A stretch of DNA of 9,987 bases, taken from Desulfobacteraceae bacterium 4572_19. Lineage in GTDB: Bacteria; Desulfobacterota; Desulfobacteria; Desulfobacterales; NBLS01. How positions within the stretch are numbered: the stretch's first letter is position 1; every line of letters starts with the position of its first letter. The notes under the pieces are model-generated. The model worked only from the letters and a program-made list of their open reading frames with translations. It did not search any database and was not told the origin of the DNA. Below, one piece after another: positions 6,551-9,987 of this stretch. The stretch is from contig NBLS01000091.1 of assembly GCA_002084385.1 (NCBI GenBank), positions 1 through 9,987 on the forward strand. The letters run 5' to 3'. The position numbers and the translations under genes were made by a program.

Positions 6551-6585
6551 ACCTCCAATGGTCAATGGTCAGTTTACAATGACCA
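6551..6585 (-). promoter_or_regulatory. rplI ribosome binding site and short upstream repeats
   Basis: TGGAGGT (minus strand of 6551-6557) fixes the rplI start. Immediately upstream the minus strand has TGACCATTGACCATTG, a 7-bp direct repeat, and TGGTCA (6566-6571) can pair with TGACCA (6580-6585). The pairing is only 6 bp, so a regulatory role is a guess. Confidence 0.4.
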
Positions 6586-6619
6586 ATTATGTATATTTGT
6601 TTTTTTCTCGCTGGTTTTT

Positions 6620-6716
6620 TATATGAAAGCCCATAGAAAAGCTACATCATAAAGACTTTCATTTTTTGTTATATGAAAGTCTTAATAAAATACTGTATTA
6701 CAAAGACTTTCATGTT
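6620..6716 (+). repeat. Two adjacent copies of the TATATGAAAG repeat
   Basis: The first copy (6620-6671) reads TATATGAAAGC ... AAAGACTTTCATTTTTTG and runs directly through TTATATGAAAGT into a second (6670-6716) that ends AAAGACTTTCATG close to the yybS-like stop codon. The right-hand ACCATGACAAG block seen in other copies is missing here. Confidence 0.6.
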
Positions 6717-6722
6717 TTAGTG

Positions 6723-7676
6723 TTATCTTTTATCTACATTAAGTTTCCTGAAATTTAACCATGTATCAAAAAAACCAAGTCCTATTACAAGTAGCATTAT
6801 TAATTGTTGAATAACGATTACGCTGTATAACGTTACCCGAAGTAACATGGGGAACTTTTTTTTTTTGAAAAAATAAGAAACAACCGCAATCCCTTGAAAA
6901 AAATATATGGTCATAAGGATGATCATTCCATTCATCCCAATCATTTTAATCAGTGATACAGGTAAAAACAACAGAACAGCACTTGCAATAACAGTCCAAA
7001 CAAGATAGTCTGGTACTTTCCACTGATTCAGTTTTTCGTAACCTTTTAGGGTTATTCCTTTTTTTAAGAAGAACGTCCTTGCTCCCAGAATGTTTATCCA
7101 TGTTATAAATAAAGTCGAAGAGATAAACAGTGCCGGAAGTACTCTTATTAAAACATACTCTATTGTTTTTAAGGAGTCTGAAAGTAACTGAATATTTTCT
7201 TCCGGCATTCCCATACTTTTATAGAGAGCCATTGTAAGTTCAAGGTTTTTAACTATATAGTCCGAAATTAATGAAATCGGCCCTATATTTGAAGCAAAAC
7301 AATAAAGAAGGACACCCACAACAGTAGTTAATAAAGTTGTAATACAAGAGAAAAAAATTGTTTTTTCAATAGAATAACCTACTTCAATTAACTCTCCTGT
7401 AATAAATCCCAGTAGAAGCAATTCCCCAAGAAATACTGTATCCAAGATGGACGCTCCAGCTGTCAGGCTGAAAATAATCAATACCAGAATGGGAATAATT
7501 AAACCATGAATTCTTCCTAATTTTAATCTGTACAGAAGAGTTGGTAAAGGTATTAATAAAGAGAGAAAAAAACCTATAATTGGCAGGAGTATTGATGCTG
7601 CATATATAAAACCTGAAACAGCCGTACCCGTCAAAATATCTCTCAGCAGAGCTTTTTGCTGATTAGTTTTTTCCAC
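6723..7676 (-). CDS. YybS-like DUF2232 integral membrane protein
   Basis: A 317-residue polytopic membrane protein of the DUF2232/YybS type, function unknown, commonly encoded beside rpsR and rplI. About eight hydrophobic segments are visible, including SGFIYAASILLPIIGFFLSL, GLIIPILVLIIFSL, a pair around 110-130 and the C-terminal VTLYSVIVIQQLIMLLVIGL. A loop with the GMPEENIQLLSDSLK stretch lies near residues 153-170, and the tail is basic. The start is GTG at 7676, with AAGGAG 11 bases upstream. An ATG closer to that site is followed two codons later by TAG in the same frame and cannot be the start. Its identification rests on neighbourhood and membrane pattern more than on a catalytic motif. 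Repeats flank it on both sides. Confidence 0.8.
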   Translation of the reverse strand: MEKTNQQKALLRDILTGTAVSGFIYAASILLPIIGFFLSLLIPLPTLLYRLKLGRIHGLIIPILVLIIFSLTAGASILDTVFLGELLLLGFITGELIEVGYSIEKTIFFSCITTLLTTVVGVLLYCFASNIGPISLISDYIVKNLELTMALYKSMGMPEENIQLLSDSLKTIEYVLIRVLPALFISSTLFITWINILGARTFFLKKGITLKGYEKLNQWKVPDYLVWTVIASAVLLFLPVSLIKMIGMNGMIILMTIYFFQGIAVVSYFFKKKKFPMLLRVTLYSVIVIQQLIMLLVIGLGFFDTWLNFRKLNVDKR

Positions 7677-7696
7677 CTAATTCATCTCTCCTTGGT

Positions 7697-7955
7697 TATA
7701 TGAAAATTCATAAAAACGTTGTATTATAAAAACTTTCATTTTTTGTTGTTGCGACTAATCCACCATGGCAATTTATATGAGAGTAGGGGGCAAATCCTTG
7801 TGGTTGCCCAATAAGCATGTACCTAACTTTCATATTTTGTTGTGGCATACTATATTTCCTATAACAAGTTATATGAAAGTTCCCAAAAAGTAGTACTGCA
7901 AAGACTCTCCACTTTTCGTTATGATATACTATTTACCATGACAGCTATATATTTA
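7697..7955 (+). repeat. Three tandem copies of the TATATGAAAG repeat
   Basis: Copies begin at 7697 (TATATGAAAATTC), about 7774 (TATATGAGAGT) and 7869 (TTATATGAAAGTTCC). Each continues to an ACTTTCAT or ACTCTCC-type block followed by TTTT-GTT and a CATACTA-like segment; the first and third end in ACCATG(G/A)CA. The middle copy carries extra sequence with its own hairpin GGGCAA/TTGCCC (7788-7810 region). These repeats occupy almost all of the 330 bp between rpsR and the yybS-like gene, where related operons have little sequence. Confidence 0.65.
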
Positions 7956-7984
7956 AGAACATATAACTTCCATAAAAATGATCA

Positions 7985-8254
7985 TTATTCTATACGTCCA
8001 ATATAGGGCATAAGAGCTATGGTTCTTGCTCTTTTAATTGAGTTTGTTAATGCACGTTGGTGTTTCGCACAGCAACCTGTAATTCTTCTTGGGATAATTT
8101 TACCACGTTCTGTAATAAAATATCTAAGGGTTTTTACATCCTTATAGTTAATTTCAATGGAGCTATCAGCACAAAATCTGCACACCTTTCTTCGGTGAAA
8201 AGTTCTTTTTTTCCTTCTTTTTTGATTCGGCTTGCTACTGTGTTCTGAATTCAT
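7985..8254 (-). CDS. rpsR: Small ribosomal subunit protein bS18
   Basis: bS18 binds the 16S rRNA platform as a heterodimer with bS6. The protein is 89 residues. It has a basic N-terminus, the four cysteines CRFC (25 and 28) and CC (61 and 62) of the zinc-binding type, and the typical [25 protein letters not shown] block. The start is the ATG at 8254, one base after the rpsF stop, with AAGGAGGAG about 10 bases upstream inside the rpsF 3' end. A TTG nine codons further up would translate the ribosome binding site itself and is unlikely. The tight spacing implies translational coupling to rpsF. Confidence 0.95.
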   Translation of the reverse strand: MNSEHSSKPNQKRRKKRTFHRRKVCRFCADSSIEINYKDVKTLRYFITERGKIIPRRITGCCAKHQRALTNSIKRARTIALMPYIGRIE

Positions 8255-8255
8255 A

Positions 8256-8801
8256 TTATTTTTGCTCCTCCTTCTCGCCAATAGTCTCGGTTTCAGTTTT
8301 ATCTATATTTGTATCTGTACTATCTGTTTCAGCCTCGTTTTCCTTAACTTCGTCCAGTGTAGCCTCATCTGGCTTAGCTTCACTTGACTCAACTTCATCT
8401 GAGTCGGACAAATCTTCAGTTTGAGCAGTTCTTTTTTCTGATTCCAAAGCATCTTTTTCTTCCTTGGATTTGGCTTTATCTGCAATTTCCTGTTTTATTT
8501 TTTCAATACTGGTATTGCTTTCCAAAAGAATTGTCATAAATTTCAAAACCTTATCGTCTAATCGAAAATTTCTTTCCAACTCAAAAATAAGATCACCAGT
8601 TCCGCATAAATCCATACGTACATAGTAGCCACGCGGTTTTCTATTAATTTCATAGGCGAGTTTTTTTATTCCCCACTCATCAAACTCAGCAATAAATCCG
8701 TTTTGAACCTTAACAGTATCCTTAATCTTGTCAAAAATTTGACTTCGCCTCTCCTCTGGAATATCAGGATCGGCAATAAAAATCGTTTCGTACCTTCTCA
8801 T
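8256..8801 (-). CDS. rpsF: Small ribosomal subunit protein bS6 with long acidic tail
   Basis: bS6 binds the central domain of 16S rRNA with bS18. Residues 1-95 are a normal core: [19 protein letters not shown]-like [12 protein letters not shown] and [17 protein letters not shown]. The remaining 86 or so residues are an extension absent from most bS6 proteins (usually about 95-135 residues). It is low in complexity and dominated by Glu, Asp, Ser and Thr (for example [18 protein letters not shown]). E. coli adds glutamates to the bS6 C-terminus after translation, so an encoded acidic tail may play a similar part; that is inference. The start has AAGGAG five bases upstream. It is the first gene of the rpsF-rpsR-yybS-rplI-dnaB series. 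Confidence 0.95.
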   Translation of the reverse strand: MRRYETIFIADPDIPEERRSQIFDKIKDTVKVQNGFIAEFDEWGIKKLAYEINRKPRGYYVRMDLCGTGDLIFELERNFRLDDKVLKFMTILLESNTSIEKIKQEIADKAKSKEEKDALESEKRTAQTEDLSDSDEVESSEAKPDEATLDEVKENEAETDSTDTNIDKTETETIGEKEEQK

Positions 8802-8850
8802 AAAATCTCCTTATGGATATTAAGCTTTATTCATTGAATGATCAAATAAC

Positions 8851-8894
8851 CAGAGGAATAAAAAACAATAACATATTGTCTTTAAGAACCTCTG
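8851..8894 (-). promoter_or_regulatory. Hairpin in the rpsF leader
   Basis: On the minus strand CAGAGG (8894-8889) pairs with CCTCTG (8856-8851), and an inner stem ACAATA/TATTGT (8879-8865) closes on a 3-base loop. The two stems are separated by A/T-rich internal loops. It lies about 50 bases before the rpsF start, where many bacteria have an S6:S18-binding leader. The CCG bulge characteristic of that motif is not apparent, so it is only a candidate. Confidence 0.4.
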
Positions 8895-8936
8895 CAATAA
8901 AGCAAGGATAAAAAATAATACTACAAAAAAAAGAGT

Positions 8937-8966
8937 TTCGTATCATTACCTTTTGCCCGATGTCAA
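8937..8966 (-). promoter_or_regulatory. Candidate promoter of the rpsF operon
   Basis: A perfect TTGACA lies at 8966-8961 on the minus strand. TACGAA at 8942-8937 is a weak -10 box with an 18-bp spacer. Transcription would start near 8930, giving a leader of about 130 bases that contains the hairpin at 8851-8894. Confidence 0.4.
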
Positions 8967-8972
8967 GACATG

Positions 8973-9001
8973 TTTACAATTAATTTATATTTTTATATAA
9001 A
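8973..9001 (+). promoter_or_regulatory. Candidate promoter of the UDP-sugar dehydrogenase gene
   Basis: TTTACA (8973-8978) and TATAAA (8996-9001) are separated by exactly 17 bp, and each box matches five of six consensus bases. Initiation would be near 9008, leaving a leader of about 145 bases that contains the repeated stem-loop at 9075-9124. Its -35 region is close to that of the divergent rpsF promoter. Confidence 0.5.
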
Positions 9002-9074
9002 AAATCCTACTATTTTATTTATGTTGATTTTTTATGCACAAGCTAATAAGGAGACCCTACCATATTAAAATGCA

Positions 9075-9124
9075 TAGACTGACGCACAATTTTTATGTGA
9101 CGGTCTATTTTATGTGACGGTCTA
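9075..9124 (+). promoter_or_regulatory. Stem-loop with duplicated right arm in the leader
   Basis: TAGACTGACGCA (9075-9086) pairs with TGTGACGGTCTA (9096-9107) through 12 positions with one mismatch and two G-U pairs, around a 9-base loop. The 17-bp right arm TTTTATGTGACGGTCTA is repeated exactly at 9108-9124, so the left arm could pair with either copy. The structure ends 29 bases before the dehydrogenase start codon. It may be an operator or leader control element, or a small repeat in the process of duplication. Confidence 0.5.
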
Positions 9125-9153
9125 TTTAAAATTAATACAATAAGGAGTACGTT

Positions 9154-9987
9154 ATGGAATTTTTAAAAAATAATACTGTTGCCGGTAAAATTAATGATAA
9201 GATAATTGCAGTGATAGGTTTAGGTTATGTTGGAATGCCCCTTGCCGTAAATTTTAAATTTTGCCAGAAAATTTAAAACAATTGGATTTGATATAAACCA
9301 AACTACTATTGATAATTATAAAAAACAGCTTGATCCAACCGGTGAGGTCTCCCCTGAAGATTTTAGGATGGCAAAGTTGTTATCGCTTACAACCGACCCT
9401 GCTGATATCTCTCAAGCTGATTATATTATTGTGGCTGTTCCAACACCGATAGATAATGCACGTCAGCCGGATCTTGCTCCTGTTAAAGGGGCATCTTGTA
9501 CTGCCGGTAAATATATGAAAAAAGGTGCTATTGTAATTTTTGAATCAACTGTTTACCCTGGTGTAACCGAAGATGTTTGTGTTCCCATATTGGAAAAAGA
9601 GTCTGGAAAAAAATGGAAAGAAGATTTTTTTGTGGGTTATTCACCTGAAAGGATAAATCCCGGGGATAAAGAACATACTTTAACAAAAATTATTAAGGTG
9701 GTGTCTGGGGATACAGAGGAAACACTTCAAAATGTAGCTGAACTTTATGAATCAATTATAGAAGCTGGTGTTCATCGTACAGTTAATATTAAAGAGGCTG
9801 AAGCTGCTAAAGTTATTGAAAATACCCAACGGGATTTAAATATTGCTCTTATGAATGAGCTTGCGGTAATTTTTAATAAAATGGGTATAGATACTAAAAA
9901 TGTACTGGAAGCTGCCGGTACTAAATGGAATTTTCTTCCATTTACTCCCGGTCTTGTGGGTGGTCACTGCATTGGTGTTGATCCATA
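9154..9987 (+). CDS. tviB: TviB/WbpA-type UDP-N-acetylhexosamine 6-dehydrogenase, frameshifted and cut by the window end
   Basis: This NAD-dependent enzyme oxidises a UDP-N-acetylhexosamine to its uronic acid for surface polysaccharide synthesis. It starts at the ATG at 9154, with AAGGAG 6 bases upstream. The Rossmann motif GLGYVG (residues 22-27) is followed by PLAVNF, and the frame then stops at about 9275. A 7-bp tandem duplication (AAATTTT at 9249-9255 and 9256-9262) causes this: removing one copy restores [18 protein letters not shown] and an open frame to the window end. The rest shows VPTPID...[22 protein letters not shown], the catalytic KVIENTQRD block and the active-site Cys in GGHCIG. 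About 275 of some 425 residues are inside. The sequence is closer to TviB/WbpA than to UDP-glucose dehydrogenase; the exact substrate is inferred. Confidence 0.88.

Noticed and set aside
7677..7690. ATG close to the ribosome binding site of the yybS-like gene as its start
   Set aside because: The ATG is followed by one sense codon and an in-frame TAG; the GTG at 7676 is the usable start.
8255..8281. TTG start for rpsR giving a 98-residue protein
   Set aside because: Those codons cover the AAGGAGGAG ribosome binding site; the ATG at 8254 gives a normal bS18.
8851..8894. Firm call of an S6:S18 leader motif
   Set aside because: A hairpin exists at the right place but the characteristic CCG bulge is not seen, so it is listed only as a candidate.
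9070..9117. 15-residue leader peptide upstream of the dehydrogenase
   Set aside because: The nearest AAGGAG is 16 bases from its ATG, and the frame simply runs through the repeated stem-loop.

Overview
The window is AT-rich chromosomal DNA of a Gram-negative bacterium, most likely a Desulfobacterota (former Deltaproteobacteria) member. The main clue is gene order: rpsF, rpsR, a DUF2232/YybS-type membrane protein, rplI and dnaB follow one another on the minus strand, an arrangement I know from that group. The genus cannot be named from this sequence.

Layout, left to right. (1) 1-1417, minus: guaA (GMP synthase), broken by an internal deletion plus frameshift near 1011. (2) 1418-1632: divergent intergenic region with two hairpins. 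(3) 1633-2199, plus: efp. (4) 2200-2424: a 134-bp inverted-repeat element. (5) 2425-2844, minus: a small CxxC plus UVR-domain protein. (6) 2944-about 4017, minus: an acyltransferase-3 membrane protein whose 5' end is cut off by a palindromic element. (7) 4270-5642, minus: dnaB, with one frameshift close to its start. (8) 5643-6099: 457 bp without a gene, filled by two repeat elements. (9) 6100-8801, minus: rplI, yybS-like gene, rpsR, rpsF. The gaps on either side of the yybS-like gene hold copies of a unit of about 80 bp. (10) 8802-9153: divergent promoter region. (11) 9154-end, plus: a TviB/WbpA-type UDP-sugar dehydrogenase, frameshifted by a 7-bp tandem duplication and cut off by the window edge. 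It probably begins a surface-polysaccharide locus.

Most genes are housekeeping: translation (S6, S18, L9, EF-P), replication (DnaB) and purine synthesis (GuaA). The unusual content is between them. At least five families of palindromic or tandem intergenic repeats fill almost every gap. The best defined is a MITE-like element at 5929-6090 with 12-bp terminal inverted repeats and an 8-bp flanking direct repeat (AGTAAATC). Relatives lie at the guaA stop codon (1-43) and inside the acyltransferase 5' end (4016-4118). No transposase is in the window, so any mobility would depend on a protein encoded elsewhere.

Four genes (guaA, dnaB, the acyltransferase and the tviB-like gene) are disrupted in 10 kb, and two of these are normally essential. 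The dnaB lesion looks like a homopolymer sequencing error. The guaA deletion, the tviB 7-bp duplication and the acyltransferase truncation are not simple homopolymer errors; they could be real decay or assembly faults. I see no CRISPR array, tRNA, rRNA or intact mobile-element gene, and no clear new multi-gene system. The repeat families are the part most worth following up.
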